Notes under the pieces: model-generated
Database searches by the model: none
Told to the model about the DNA's origin: nothing
What the model saw: only the letters and a program-made list of their open reading frames with translations
Source: Enterococcus raffinosus
GTDB lineage: Bacteria; Bacillota; Bacilli; Lactobacillales; Enterococcaceae
Assembly: GCF_018917525.1 (NCBI RefSeq)
Contig: NZ_JAHLOS010000027.1
Span: 1-63,022, forward strand
Reading direction: 5' to 3'
DNA length: 63,022 nt
Position numbers and translations under genes: made by a program
Shown here: positions 1 through 7,958 of the stretch, piece by piece
Layout of the letters: each line of letters begins with the position of its first letter
How positions within the stretch are numbered: position 1 is the first letter of the stretch

Positions 1-446
1 CACTCCACGCGAGTGTTTATTAGCAGAATTATCAAAGTTATCGTTGGCTGCTAAATAGAGAATAAAATTGAATAACACATGAATTTCAATAAGTGGCTAA
101 CTTGCACTTGAAATTTGGGAATCTAACTCCATAATATTTGTATTAAAAAAAATATAATGCCCTTCAATAGATTGTCTCAATCTATTAAGCAAAAGGTAAT
201 TGTTCTTATGTAGAATAGGAGAGAGAGGGATGAATATAGGATGCATTTCAAAATTTGAATTTCCAGATGTTAATTTGCTAGAAATTAAAAGTGATGTAAA
301 TCATTGTAAATGATAGACTTATAAAGTCTCTATCCAACTTCAGCTATAGAGTTTCGAATCTTTTAGTTCTAAAAATAGTTGGTTAGTTTTTTAGCTAACT
401 CTTGTGGTATGTTTAGGAATCCTAAGTGTACCAAAATGGATGAAAT
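1..446. other. AT-rich stretch without a gene, left of the intron remnant
   Basis: I find no convincing coding region here. The visible structures are a perfect 9-bp hairpin at 166-186 (AATAGATTG, loop TCT, CAATCTATT) and a 5-bp hairpin at 1-15 (CACTC/GAGTG). Because a group II intron reverse transcriptase remnant starts at 447, part of this stretch may be decayed 5' intron RNA, but I cannot recognise the conserved intron 5' end or domain structures, so that is inference only. Confidence 0.4.
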
Positions 447-1006
447 ATGACTGATGAAGAATTTGAAAACTTAGTGTCGTTAGGAATGATACGTTTAGCA
501 AATATAACTGAAGAGAAGGAAACGAGTGTGAAACTTTTAGATCAAATCTTGAGTAATGAAAACATGAACTAATCCTATAAGCGCGTCTATCGGAATAAAA
601 GAACTATTGGGGGTAGACCGGATTACCGTCCAAGAGTTGAAAGCCTATTTGAGAGAGCACAAAGAAGACTTGCGTGCTCAAATTACCAGCTTATTTCAAG
701 CCTTAAGATTAGTGATACTAAAAAACAATGAAAAAAAACAGTTACGGATTCAGATTGAAACGTAGTTGTGAGTTGGAGATCATTCAAACTATGGAATAAA
801 TGAATGATGGCTACAACTGGTTAGTGGATATCGACTTGGAACGCTTCTTTGATACAGTTCATCATGATGAACTAATGAAGAACAACTCCTACATAGTCAA
901 AGATGGGGATGTGATTTCATTAATTCGAAAACACCTAATGAGTGGAGTAATGAAAGATGGGAAATATGAAGATATACCTGTTGATACATCCCCAATCGGT
1001 TTCTGA
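447..1006 (+). pseudogene. Decayed group II intron reverse transcriptase/maturase (LtrA type), N-terminal part
   Basis: Three reading-frame pieces line up with the N-terminus of group II intron maturases. Piece one (447-572) ends with the segment LLDQILSNENMN, is broken by a TAA at 570-572, and continues in frame as SYKRVYRNK. A frameshift near 605-613 leads to GVDRITVQELKAYLREHKE. About 50 residues of the usual sequence are then missing or scrambled. From 740 the frame reads SYGFR..RSCE, hits a TAA at 797-799, and continues as WLVDIDLERFFDTVHHDEL, the first RT motifs. The catalytic YxDD block and everything after it are absent. Two nonsense codons, at least one frameshift and a 3' truncation make this a dead element. 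It ends against the 3' end of the oppositely oriented comK-like gene, so it may have inserted there. Confidence 0.8.
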
Positions 1007-1649
1007 ACAGTTTAGCATACCTATAGGGGTGATAAATTCTTGCAGAAGTTTTCGTTTGCTTAAGTAATTGGCGAAGGGCGTATTCGGCAGGTCTAAGAAA
1101 TCAAGTAGGGTCGTGCCAGGTCGAGTGGTATGAAAGTTTCCACGTGAAATAGTAGCTAGAAGCAATGTCGCAATTTCGGCATGTTTCGTAACTCGTCGTT
1201 TACTTATCGGAAGCAGTAGAATCAGTCCGTTAATCATTTCGACATAATACTGTCCTTCGTGTTTGAAGATATCTTGAATTTTTAATGGATTGAGCCAGAT
1301 GGTTTGTTCGGCACTTTTCAAGGGGGAAGAGTGCGAAGTTCTGATAGTACCAAGGGATTTTATATTGTCCGAATAGCTTGAGTTTTTTGAGGCTGCGGGA
1401 AATGATGGCATAATCGGGGTAGCAATGGGCAGAAGCAAAGGCATGCAATGTCATAAGAATACTTTTATTGTTAATAAATCTACCATTATCCGCAACAATC
1501 AAAATCTCGTTAGTATCGGGGATCCGAGTGATGCACAGGATCTCTTGAACCTTTGAGGGGACAAATAACAACGTATCGTGCAGATACTCTTCCCATTGCG
1601 GTGACCATTGCTTATCATCTAAAAAATCAAACGACTCTAACTTTTTCAT
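935..1649 (-). pseudogene. comK: ComK-like competence regulator, frameshifted
   Basis: The start ATG at 1649 has a good GGAGG site 9 bases upstream. The first frame (1649 to about 1320) carries the N-terminal half, ending NFALFPLEK. The second frame (about 1325 down to 935) resumes SAEQTIWLNPLKIQDIF and LLLPISKRR. This matches ComK order: a FLFPT-like segment, then a WIS-like segment, then the ELPIS-like strand. The break lies within about 1314-1329, beside runs of four T and five G on the plus strand, so a slipped-strand mutation or a sequencing error are both possible. The expected length to about 1007 is near 214 residues, close to ComK. The second frame runs on into the intron remnant before stopping, so the native C-terminus may also be lost. 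ComK activates DNA-uptake genes in Bacillus; here it is probably inactive. Confidence 0.65.
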
Positions 1650-1765
1650 AAATAGTTCCTCCTCTTGATACAATTTTTTTGTAAATGCGTAATTACGTCT
1701 CTACAAGCAAAAGTATAAAGTTAGGAGAAGAAGGAGAATATAGAAATGGCTATTTTTAAAATCTT

Positions 1766-1809
1766 TTGCGAAAAGTGTCCAGTTTTATGGACACTTTTCG
1801 CAATTTTTT
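1766..1809. terminator. Strong intrinsic terminator hairpin
   Basis: A perfect 15-bp stem (TTGCGAAAAGTGTCC at 1766-1780 and its complement at 1789-1803) with an 8-base loop is followed by six T on the plus strand. It separates the comK-like gene from the XRE regulator. No intact plus-strand gene lies upstream, so the gene it once served is unclear. Confidence 0.8.
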
Positions 1810-1973
1810 GTTTACCTAAAGAAAATCGATGTAAAATGCGTATAGGATCGCGAGACGCTTTTCCATACCCAAAATACGCTTCATTCAATAAGATTAAATA
1901 GGGGATTAAAATAACTATTTTTTATTCGGAGAACAAATTCTTTCCATTCTTGTTATTATTGCATAATAGATAC

Positions 1974-1982
1974 TGCTATAAT
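1974..1982 (+). promoter_or_regulatory. Extended -10 promoter of the XRE regulator gene
   Basis: TGCTATAAT is a perfect -10 with a TG extension. No good -35 is found at 16-18 bases, as expected for extended -10 promoters. It lies 124 bases before the start codon, which leaves a leader of about 115 bases containing an inverted repeat. Confidence 0.55.
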
Positions 1983-2013
1983 AAAAGTGCGTATTTTATC
2001 CTAAATATGAACG

Positions 2014-2052
2014 CTATGAATTGTAGCAAACCGGCTATGACACAATTCATAG
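2014..2052 (+). repeat. Inverted repeat in the leader of the XRE gene
   Basis: CTATGAATTGT at 2014-2024 is exactly complementary to ACAATTCATAG at 2042-2052, with a 17-base spacer. It lies downstream of the -10 and upstream of the ribosome binding site, so it could be a binding site for the encoded regulator or an RNA hairpin. There is no T-run after it, so it is not a standard terminator. Confidence 0.5.
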
Positions 2053-2106
2053 ACAAGAACAAAGCAACGAGTGAGCTATACTGAGAATAGGTTAGGGAGA
2101 GAAATT

Positions 2107-2838
2107 ATGGATATAGGTTCAAGATTAAAAAAACATAGATTAGCTAAAGAATTCATTCAGGAGGACGTTGCAAAGAAACTGAATGTCTCTAGAGCAACGA
2201 TCTCAAGTTGGGAGACAGGGAGAACCTTTCCTGACATCGAAAAATTAGTTTATCTAAGTAATTTGTATGATCTTTCCTTAGACCAATTAATCAAAGAGGA
2301 GCCGGTGATCATGGAAACGATTGTTAAAGAGAGGAAAAGCTTGCAGTATTTCAAAATTATTAAAAGGATCGGGATTGTTTTACTAGCAGTATTTGTTCTA
2401 TATAATATCTATTGGTTTAGTGCGGTTTATACCAAAAATAAAAATCTAGCCCATTGGCAGCACACAGAGGTAAATAACTATCTGGAAAAAGGTGACTATA
2501 CGTTTCAAGCACATGATCTTCGTTACCTTGAACCATTACACAATGGGAATATTCCAGTCCATACGTATAAAGGGGGCTCCTTCCATGTGGGAATAGATGG
2601 GGATTATATCTATGTAGCACTTTATGAACCAGCGGGAAGAACGAATCTAGATGTTCCAAAAGACACAAACTTCTTTTTGCGTTATAAAAAAAGTGAAAAG
2701 AATGATCTTTCTTATGAAAAGTTATCTGGAGATACACCCACTACCGAAGCAAAAGCTATTATGAAAAAGTATCGTAAGGAGCTTAACAAAGATATCCAAG
2801 CGACAGAAGTCGTCTGGAAAGAGGTTAATAATAAATAG
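2107..2838 (+). CDS. Membrane-anchored XRE-family transcriptional regulator
   Basis: The 243-residue protein has an N-terminal Cro/C1-type helix-turn-helix (about residues 1-60; VAKKLNVSRATISSWETG is the recognition region). A basic linker and one transmembrane segment follow near residues 82-105 (GIVLLAVFVLYNIYW), then about 135 residues predicted to be extracytoplasmic. That architecture suggests a DNA-binding domain tethered to the membrane and responding to an external or envelope signal; the ligand is unknown. I chose ATG 2107 because GGGAGAG lies just upstream and the HTH begins there; an in-frame extension to 2071 has no good ribosome binding site. The target genes are not evident, and the leader inverted repeat may indicate autoregulation. 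Confidence 0.75.
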   Translation: MDIGSRLKKHRLAKEFIQEDVAKKLNVSRATISSWETGRTFPDIEKLVYLSNLYDLSLDQLIKEEPVIMETIVKERKSLQYFKIIKRIGIVLLAVFVLYNIYWFSAVYTKNKNLAHWQHTEVNNYLEKGDYTFQAHDLRYLEPLHNGNIPVHTYKGGSFHVGIDGDYIYVALYEPAGRTNLDVPKDTNFFLRYKKSEKNDLSYEKLSGDTPTTEAKAIMKKYRKELNKDIQATEVVWKEVNNK

Positions 2839-2871
2839 TTTCGTATTGGTTTAAGAATTTAACAAAAGTTT

Positions 2872-2919
2872 GAAGCAGAGCCAAATACTAAGACATCTCT
2901 TAGTATTTGGCTCTGCTTC
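2872..2919. terminator. Bidirectional terminator with 22-bp perfect stem
   Basis: Arms 2872-2893 and 2898-2919 are perfectly complementary with a CATC loop. It lies between convergent genes (XRE and the YdaT-like gene). T-runs are weak, but the stem is exceptionally long. Confidence 0.75.
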
Positions 2920-2926
2920 TTTACTG

Positions 2927-3379
2927 TTATTCAGAATAATCAAACGTATCCTGCAACTTGCCGTCTTGTTTATAGACTTTCACCGAAGAATTTTTATTTT
3001 TCGCAATTTCCTTCGCCCGTTCTACGGCCTGTTCCTTTTTGTCGAAGGTATCACTGACTTGGCTGGCTTTTTCGGAAATAACGATCCAATGATCTTCTTG
3101 ATATTTGACTGAAACATCCGCATTCATCAATTTTTTCGCATTTTTATCATGCTCGTGAGAATCATTTTTTTGTGGCGCTTTGGCTTTTTGAAAATCTTTC
3201 TTCTCTGCGGCAGAAGCATTGTCATACCATTTTTCTGCTTGACTGGTGGCAATCGGAATTGCACGATCATCTGGATAACCATCATCTAGCAGAGCATTCG
3301 CGATATCAATGGCTTTTTTTCGAATCAATGGGTCTAGGTTTTTCATTGAGGCTGGGTAATCATTCATATTCCAAGGCAT
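2927..3379 (-). CDS. YdaT-like protein with C-terminal DUF2188 domain
   Basis: The 150-residue cytoplasmic, highly charged protein has two parts. The N-terminal part (about 1-55, starting MPWNMNDYP) resembles the YdaT/ChaB-like region of Bacillus general-stress proteins. The C-terminal part (about 90-150, VSVKYQEDHWIVISEKAS to KVYKQDGKLQDTFDY) is a DUF2188 repeat. ATG 3379 lies 8 bases after GGAGG and starts at the conserved MPW; a longer start at 3397 would place that GGAGG inside the coding sequence. The biochemical role is unknown; a stress-related function is inferred only from family members. It stands alone, convergent with the XRE gene. Confidence 0.7.
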   Translation of the reverse strand: MPWNMNDYPASMKNLDPLIRKKAIDIANALLDDGYPDDRAIPIATSQAEKWYDNASAAEKKDFQKAKAPQKNDSHEHDKNAKKLMNADVSVKYQEDHWIVISEKASQVSDTFDKKEQAVERAKEIAKNKNSSVKVYKQDGKLQDTFDYSE

Positions 3380-3582
3380 ACATACGTCCTCCTTCAATTA
3401 TTTATATATCTACCTTACTATGGAAACGGATGAATACGAATTGATTTGCTCAGCAGGACCACTTCCTTTTACATAATGAGCGAGAAAATTGCCAACGGAT
3501 TCAGATTCGTAGAAAATAGAAAATGAATCGCCAACTTTTTAGTAAGTCATACTATGATTTAAGTTTTAGAGGAGCAATATTT

Positions 3583-4068
3583 ATGAATATACAAACAGCA
3601 CGCTGCACGATTCGAGCCTTTCAACGAGATGAGCTTGATGCCTTCATGGAATATCGAAACGACCTTGAATGGATGCGTTATCAGGGGTTTAAAGGGCTGA
3701 CGAAGGAACGCTATGAACAAGAGTTATTCCTGAATCAATCTCTGAATAATGGACGACAATACGCCATCATTAATAGAACTACAGGTCAGTTAATCGGTGA
3801 TGTTTACTTAAAACGAGAGCAGACAATCTGTTGGATTGGCTATACAATCCATCCTCACTTTAAGCAACAAGGGTATGCACAAGAGGCCGTGCGCGCATTG
3901 ATCTGTTGGGCCAGCAAGCAAGGCTATAGTCGTCTCAAAGCAGGGGTTCACCCTGAAAATAAAGCTTCGATAAAGCTGCTTGAAAAATTGGATTTTGCTT
4001 ATTTGACTCAGGATTACGATGAGTTAATTTATGTCTATGATTTAAAGAAAGAGCTATTCCAAAAGTAA
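3583..4068 (+). CDS. GNAT-family N-acetyltransferase (RimJ/RimL-like)
   Basis: The 161-residue protein begins MNIQTARCTIRAFQRDEL, the usual start of RimJ/RimL-type acetyltransferases. The acetyl-CoA binding segment is HPHFKQQGYAQEAVRAL (about residues 92-108; the motif A R/QxxGxG/A loop is here QQGYAQ). HPENKASIKLLEKLDF (about 125-140) is the typical motif B. ATG 3583 is preceded by AGAGGAG; the frame is open to 3523 but without a comparable site. The acceptor substrate (ribosomal protein, amino acid or drug) cannot be told from sequence. Confidence 0.75.
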   Translation: MNIQTARCTIRAFQRDELDAFMEYRNDLEWMRYQGFKGLTKERYEQELFLNQSLNNGRQYAIINRTTGQLIGDVYLKREQTICWIGYTIHPHFKQQGYAQEAVRALICWASKQGYSRLKAGVHPENKASIKLLEKLDFAYLTQDYDELIYVYDLKKELFQK

Positions 4069-4098
4069 AACGACGTATCCTGGCTAGGATATGTCGTT
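4069..4098. terminator. Terminator between convergent genes
   Basis: A 13-bp stem with one G-T pair (AACGACGTATCCT at 4069-4081 and AGGATATGTCGTT at 4086-4098) has a GGCT loop, with CAATCTTTT after it on the plus strand. The right arm touches the stop codon of the small minus-strand gene, so the hairpin serves both genes. Confidence 0.65.
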
Positions 4099-4265
4099 CA
4101 ATCTTTTCGGATTTTCGAAAGGTGCTTACTCCGGCCGCCGATTTTTTCAGCGAATTGATCGGATTCTTGTTTGTTTGGGAATAACAGAAGCTTCTCAGGG
4201 TCTTTTTCACGGGTGCGCTGACCTTCTTTACCAATGTAACCATGTAGGACTTTGACAACATACAT
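4098..4265 (-). CDS. Small protein of 55 residues, unknown function
   Basis: The ORF starts at ATG 4265 with an AGGTGAT ribosome binding site and reads MYVVKVLHGYIGKEGQRT, then ends KHLSKIRKD. It is hydrophilic and basic, has no signal peptide or transmembrane segment, and contains no cysteine. The codon pattern and RBS look real, and it is placed between two terminator-like hairpins as a monocistronic unit. I do not recognise the family. The longer overlapping frame on the same strand lacks a good RBS and is rejected. Confidence 0.6.
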   Translation of the reverse strand: MYVVKVLHGYIGKEGQRTREKDPEKLLLFPNKQESDQFAEKIGGRSKHLSKIRKD

Positions 4266-4490
4266 AAGATCACCTGCTTTTTTAGTTTAGCTATTAGTAT
4301 ACGGGGTGAAAAAGCGAAAGCAATTATTTTGCTTGAGGATTAAGAGAAATTTATACAGGGAATTTCAGTATTTCTTGTTTCTTTTTGTAGGACTGCTCTT
4401 TCCATGTCCGATCTATCACCTTATTGAGTTTACTAATGGTAGTCAGTTTTGAGACTGCTCTTTAGCTCTAGAATTAAACGATCAATCACT

Positions 4491-4526
4491 GAAGGGTTCA
4501 GCCTCGTAATTGAGGTTGAACCCTTC
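4491..4526 (-). terminator. Hairpin downstream of the deoxyribosyltransferase gene
   Basis: A 15-bp stem with one G-T pair (arms 4491-4505 and 4512-4526) has a 6-base loop, 33 bases past the stop codon of the minus-strand gene. The T-tract on the minus strand is poor, so termination is likely but may be inefficient. Confidence 0.5.
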
Positions 4527-4558
4527 GTAAAGCTATAGGTGTGTGATGATCAAGCGGA

Positions 4559-4996
4559 TTAAATGTAATTTCCCAAGTAAGGTGATTTGGGCAATTTATT
4601 GAAATCGTAACGCTCGATCTCGGCTACGTGTTTGGTGAAAGCATGGAGAGATTCAGTCAACATGATGTTGACCGTATCACCAGCCGTCAGCAGGCCGATA
4701 ACTGGTGTTTTCAGCATCGTTGCGATTCCGATTTCATAAGCGGTTCCCGGGTCGGTAATTTCGTGTTCATAATCTAAAATAGCGACGATAGCATCGGCTG
4801 TTTCAATATGATGCATATCCTTAAAATAGGTCTCGCTTGCCCATTCCGGTGTGAAGGCTTCATACTCGCATGTTTGGTCTAAACGTGGAGAATGAAACTC
4901 GGTAACAGTTGGGTTGTTCTTCAAGGCTTTTTCCACTGAGTGAATGAGAGAAATTTGTTCCTTAGAGAAAAATGGCCCTGCTAAATAAATTTTCAT
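4559..4996 (-). CDS. Nucleoside 2-deoxyribosyltransferase
   Basis: The 145-residue cytoplasmic enzyme family moves the 2-deoxyribose group between nucleobases in salvage. The N-terminal strand MKIYLAGPFFSKEQ is diagnostic (Y/F-L-A-G-P-F-F). The central block (about residues 65-105) has ADAIVAILDYEHEITDPGTAYEIGIA: the Asp of the DPGTAYE segment and its Glu match the nucleoside-binding and catalytic Glu region of the family. The start codon overlaps the stop of the upstream LOG-family gene (TAATG), so the two are translationally coupled. Pairing with a nucleotide phosphoribohydrolase suggests a shared job in nucleobase salvage. Confidence 0.85.
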   Translation of the reverse strand: MKIYLAGPFFSKEQISLIHSVEKALKNNPTVTEFHSPRLDQTCEYEAFTPEWASETYFKDMHHIETADAIVAILDYEHEITDPGTAYEIGIATMLKTPVIGLLTAGDTVNIMLTESLHAFTKHVAEIERYDFNKLPKSPYLGNYI

Positions 4997-5559
4997 TAGG
5001 CAACAACTCCCATCTCAGATAATTCGATACAGACTTTATTGATCAATGATTGGTAATCGTCTGAGATCAATATGTGTTTGATTACTTGATAGTCAATGAA
5101 ATCTTCATTTGAAGCCTTAATCAGAAATTCGATCAAGGACTGATAGTAGCCGTCAATATCAAGGATAGCGATAGGTTTTGGCGGAACAAGTCCAATGGCG
5201 ATTGAGCTCAGTAAATGAAATAATTCTTCCAGTGTTTCTAGTCCTCCAGGTAAGATCAAATAGGCATCTGATTTATTGATCAGAAGTTGTTTTTTCTCAT
5301 CCATTGTTTCAGTAAAAATAAATTCATTGATCTCTTTACGAGAAAGATCATCATCAAAGAATCCACGAGAGCAAATTCCGGTCACATTCCCGTGCTTATT
5401 GATAACACCATTGCTTACTGCTCCCATTAAACCGCTGATTGAGCCGCCAGAAACTAAGTCCAATCCTTTATCAGCGATATACTCGCCAATACGTTCTGCA
5501 AGTTCTTTATATTTTGCTTCTTTTCCATAGCATACGCCACAAAAAACTGCTAATTTCAT
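4996..5559 (-). CDS. LOG-family protein (nucleoside 5'-monophosphate phosphoribohydrolase-like)
   Basis: The 187-residue Rossmann-like protein begins MKLAVFCG, with SGGSISGLMGAVSNG near residues 35-49 and LPGGLETLEELF near 100-111. The family signature is PGGxGTxxE; here the second Gly is replaced by Glu (PGGLETLEE), but the catalytic Glu and the Arg/Lys region are kept. Many bacterial members cleave AMP-type nucleotides to a base and ribose 5-phosphate; older annotations call them lysine decarboxylases. ATG 5559 was chosen because the domain starts there, with a weak GGTGG upstream. It is first in a two-gene operon with the deoxyribosyltransferase. Confidence 0.75.
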   Translation of the reverse strand: MKLAVFCGVCYGKEAKYKELAERIGEYIADKGLDLVSGGSISGLMGAVSNGVINKHGNVTGICSRGFFDDDLSRKEINEFIFTETMDEKKQLLINKSDAYLILPGGLETLEELFHLLSSIAIGLVPPKPIAILDIDGYYQSLIEFLIKASNEDFIDYQVIKHILISDDYQSLINKVCIELSEMGVVA

Positions 5560-5834
5560 AAATATTACCACCAATCTTTTTCTTTGAGAGTTCATCATAG
5601 CTCTAAAAAAAATTAAATAAAAGACTAGATATTGTATTAAATTTGTGTTATTAGCTAAAATGCATACGATATGTTGTGTTTTGGTTAAGACGCGTACTTG
5701 CTTAATATGAAATTTTTTAACTGATTTATTAATACATACAGGTTATTATTTTTAGTTTTCTGCTGTGGTGGTGAAGGGAACAGCTTTACGGTCAATATGA
5801 ATAATGCGTCTGTCTATCGACCAAAAATCGGCAA
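5560..5834. promoter_or_regulatory. Intergenic region upstream of the LOG/NDT pair
   Basis: A plausible minus-strand -10 (TACAAT, around 5629-5634) lies about 75 bases before the LOG start, with a poor -35. The sequence GGTTAAGAC at 5683-5691 resembles a LytTR half-site, but no second half at the proper spacing is seen. No gene is supported here. Confidence 0.3.
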
Positions 5835-5876
5835 AAAAAAGACAATCAATGGTGAACACTACTGATTGTCTTTTTT
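5835..5876. terminator. Terminator of the agr-type operon
   Basis: A 14-bp stem (AAAAAAGACAATCA at 5835-5848 and TGATTGTCTTTTTT at 5863-5876) has A-runs and T-runs on both sides, so it works in either direction. It lies 4 bases past the agrA stop codon. Confidence 0.85.
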
Positions 5877-5879
5877 AGG

Positions 5880-6635
5880 TTATTTTTTTTGAAAAATCTG
5901 ATTTATAGCATTCATTTTCTCCAGGGCGGGTCTAATTTTTCTGCGAGAGATTAAACAGGAATGATTTTGATCAAAATAAACTACACCTTCTGATCGATCA
6001 ATCTGTGCAATATTTTCTAAGTTGACGACGAAAGAGCGGTGGACCTTAAAGAAACGTTCATCCAAACTTTCGATTTCACCAAGTGTCGCATAAAAATTGA
6101 CTAAACGAGATTTGCAAATAAGCCGCAGTTTATGAGAAATCTCAGTTGTTTCAAAATAAAGAATGTCAGAGAAGGGGATTTGGAAATTGCTGTGCTGATT
6201 GCTAAAAAAGAACGTTTCTTCTTTTTTTTCACTAGCTCGGTTATTTAAAAGGTTCTCAAAACAGTCAACTACATGCTGTTTGATAGTATCAATGGGACTG
6301 TCCTTAGCAATAAAATCAAAAGCAGAAACCTTATAAGCATAAGTAATTGGCGCAAATTCTGAATGAGTGGTAATAAAGACGATCACTCCATAAGGGTCCA
6401 TAGTCCGAATCTGACTAGCGATTTCTAACCCTTTTTTCTTTTCTCCATTGATTTCTATATCGAGAAAGTAGATGTTTTGATCAACGGTTTCTTGAACTTT
6501 TTTTAGTAGAGTTTCTGGTCTTGCAGTGGTAACGATCGATTTCGCTGGCCAACGTTTTTCTAAAAGGATTTCACGAATGACTAGCTCTAAACGTTGCTGA
6601 TGCATGATATCGTCCTCTAATAAAAAAATGTTCAT
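5880..6635 (-). CDS. agrA: AgrA/FsrA-type LytTR response regulator
   Basis: The 251-residue protein has a receiver domain (1-120) with acidic pocket EDD (7-9), phospho-acceptor Asp59 in IYFLDIEI and the Lys of the IAKDS segment. The LytTR DNA-binding domain follows (about 145-245; FFKVHRSFVVNLENI and SRRK are diagnostic). It should be phosphorylated by the adjacent sensor kinase and activate the operon and its targets through direct-repeat sites. Its start overlaps the agrC stop by 4 bases (ATGA), showing translational coupling. The length matches AgrA/FsrA/ComE proteins. The last gene of the operon is followed at once by a strong terminator. Confidence 0.9.
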   Translation of the reverse strand: MNIFLLEDDIMHQQRLELVIREILLEKRWPAKSIVTTARPETLLKKVQETVDQNIYFLDIEINGEKKKGLEIASQIRTMDPYGVIVFITTHSEFAPITYAYKVSAFDFIAKDSPIDTIKQHVVDCFENLLNNRASEKKEETFFFSNQHSNFQIPFSDILYFETTEISHKLRLICKSRLVNFYATLGEIESLDERFFKVHRSFVVNLENIAQIDRSEGVVYFDQNHSCLISRRKIRPALEKMNAINQIFQKK

Positions 6636-7957
6636 CGTGGGATTTCCTCCTTGATCATCAAAATTTGTCGAAATACACCATCCTGATATTCTGTCTGCAA
6701 TGAAAGATTTGTATAGTTTTGAAGAATTGTTTGGATCGTGGCTAAACCTAGACCACGATTTTTCCCTTTAGTTGAAAAATCTTTATCGAAGATTCTTACG
6801 ATATCAATTGGTTCATCAGAACAGGAATTTTCAATAGTAAGTTGTATCTCTTTTTCCTTTTTATTTTTCAAAAAGACAATCGTTACAAAAGGATTTTCAG
6901 CGTCCTCAGCAGCTTCAATCGCATTATCTAATAAAATGGAAGTGATGCGCACATAATCTAAAACCTCAATCGGTTCATCTTGAATAATATCTTCAATTTC
7001 TAAATGGACAGGGATATTTTTCTGCCACGCTTGAATAATGTGGGTGGAAAATATCCCTTTTATCGGTAGAGTCTTCAGATTGTTCAATTTTCCTAGTGCA
7101 TAATGCTCATCATCTAAAACGATACCTTCTGTTTCCAATATCCGCGTATACGTATCTTCAATCACAGACAAATCCTTTGTTTTGATACTCTGATTCAAGC
7201 TGATCAGCACATTATGATAATCGTGACGAAAACTTCTAAGCTCACTATACATTGCTTCGATTTGCTGAACATAAGAGGTCAAATCAGCCAACTGATTGTC
7301 TTTTAGTTGTTGGATGCGCTGCTTGTCCAGCTGACGAGTTTTGATGTTCAAATAGATTACCAATAGGACGATGACTAGGATGAATATAGCGATCAGATAT
7401 TTTCGGATGGGGTTTTCGTCTTTTATCAAATATCGTTCTATCCAATAATTGCCAAATTGGATGATACAACATAGTGTCAGTAGGATATTTATAAACAGAA
7501 GAAAAAATTGGTTCCAATTGTCTTTATACTTCTCTAAAAAGTAAACACTTGGTCTGATTAAGCGCAATAAAATTAAATTACATATCATTGAAAAAATGGG
7601 TGATATCGTCATATTTATCAGATACATATATTGGGTAAAGGTGTCTTCTCCAATAAAAAAGAGAATGGTAGCATTCATAGAATAGGCGAATACAGCATAA
7701 GAGAAGGTAGAGTAAATACTGTAAAACCATATCATATTGTTGCTAGAATCTCTTTTAATAATTTTTCCGATAATAAGAAAGTAAGAAATCGGTACGACGA
7801 ATACCCAGTAGTTCAAAAGTAAGTATCCTATAAAAGATAGTATAGGAAGAGAAATAGCCATTTTGAACGAAACCTTTTTTCTTATTAAGTTAGAATAGAT
7901 AAATAGTTGACAAATATTTTCTATAAAAGTTAATAAGAAAAGTATCAAAACTTCCAT
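6632..7957 (-). CDS. agrC: AgrC/FsrC-type peptide sensor histidine kinase
   Basis: The 441-residue membrane kinase has an N-terminal sensor region of six to seven transmembrane helices (1-205), a linker coiled coil, and the HPK10-type phospho-acceptor block SFRHDYHN with His245. The ATPase domain has the N-box DNAIEAAE (about residue 338) and the G-box NRGLGLATIQ near 405. This is the standard receptor for cyclic autoinducing peptides. The start codon follows the agrD stop by one base, so receptor and signal are made together. Sensor specificity should be matched to the local peptide. Confidence 0.9.
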   Translation of the reverse strand: MEVLILFLLTFIENICQLFIYSNLIRKKVSFKMAISLPILSFIGYLLLNYWVFVVPISYFLIIGKIIKRDSSNNMIWFYSIYSTFSYAVFAYSMNATILFFIGEDTFTQYMYLINMTISPIFSMICNLILLRLIRPSVYFLEKYKDNWNQFFLLFINILLTLCCIIQFGNYWIERYLIKDENPIRKYLIAIFILVIVLLVIYLNIKTRQLDKQRIQQLKDNQLADLTSYVQQIEAMYSELRSFRHDYHNVLISLNQSIKTKDLSVIEDTYTRILETEGIVLDDEHYALGKLNNLKTLPIKGIFSTHIIQAWQKNIPVHLEIEDIIQDEPIEVLDYVRITSILLDNAIEAAEDAENPFVTIVFLKNKKEKEIQLTIENSCSDEPIDIVRIFDKDFSTKGKNRGLGLATIQTILQNYTNLSLQTEYQDGVFRQILMIKEEIPR

Positions 7958-7958
7958 T

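Noticed and set aside
1-446. Recognisable group II intron RNA domains upstream of the reverse transcriptase remnant
   Set aside because: I searched by eye for the conserved 5' end and for a domain V-like hairpin and found neither.
3935-4273. A 112-codon minus-strand frame overlapping the GNAT gene
   Set aside because: The shorter frame 4098-4265 has the RBS and cleaner composition, and this one overlaps a real gene and a terminator.
4559-5559. Defence-type nucleotide-depletion pair
   Set aside because: No sensor gene, no nuclease and no phage island surrounds it. Salvage is the simpler reading, so I kept the defence idea only as a minor remark.
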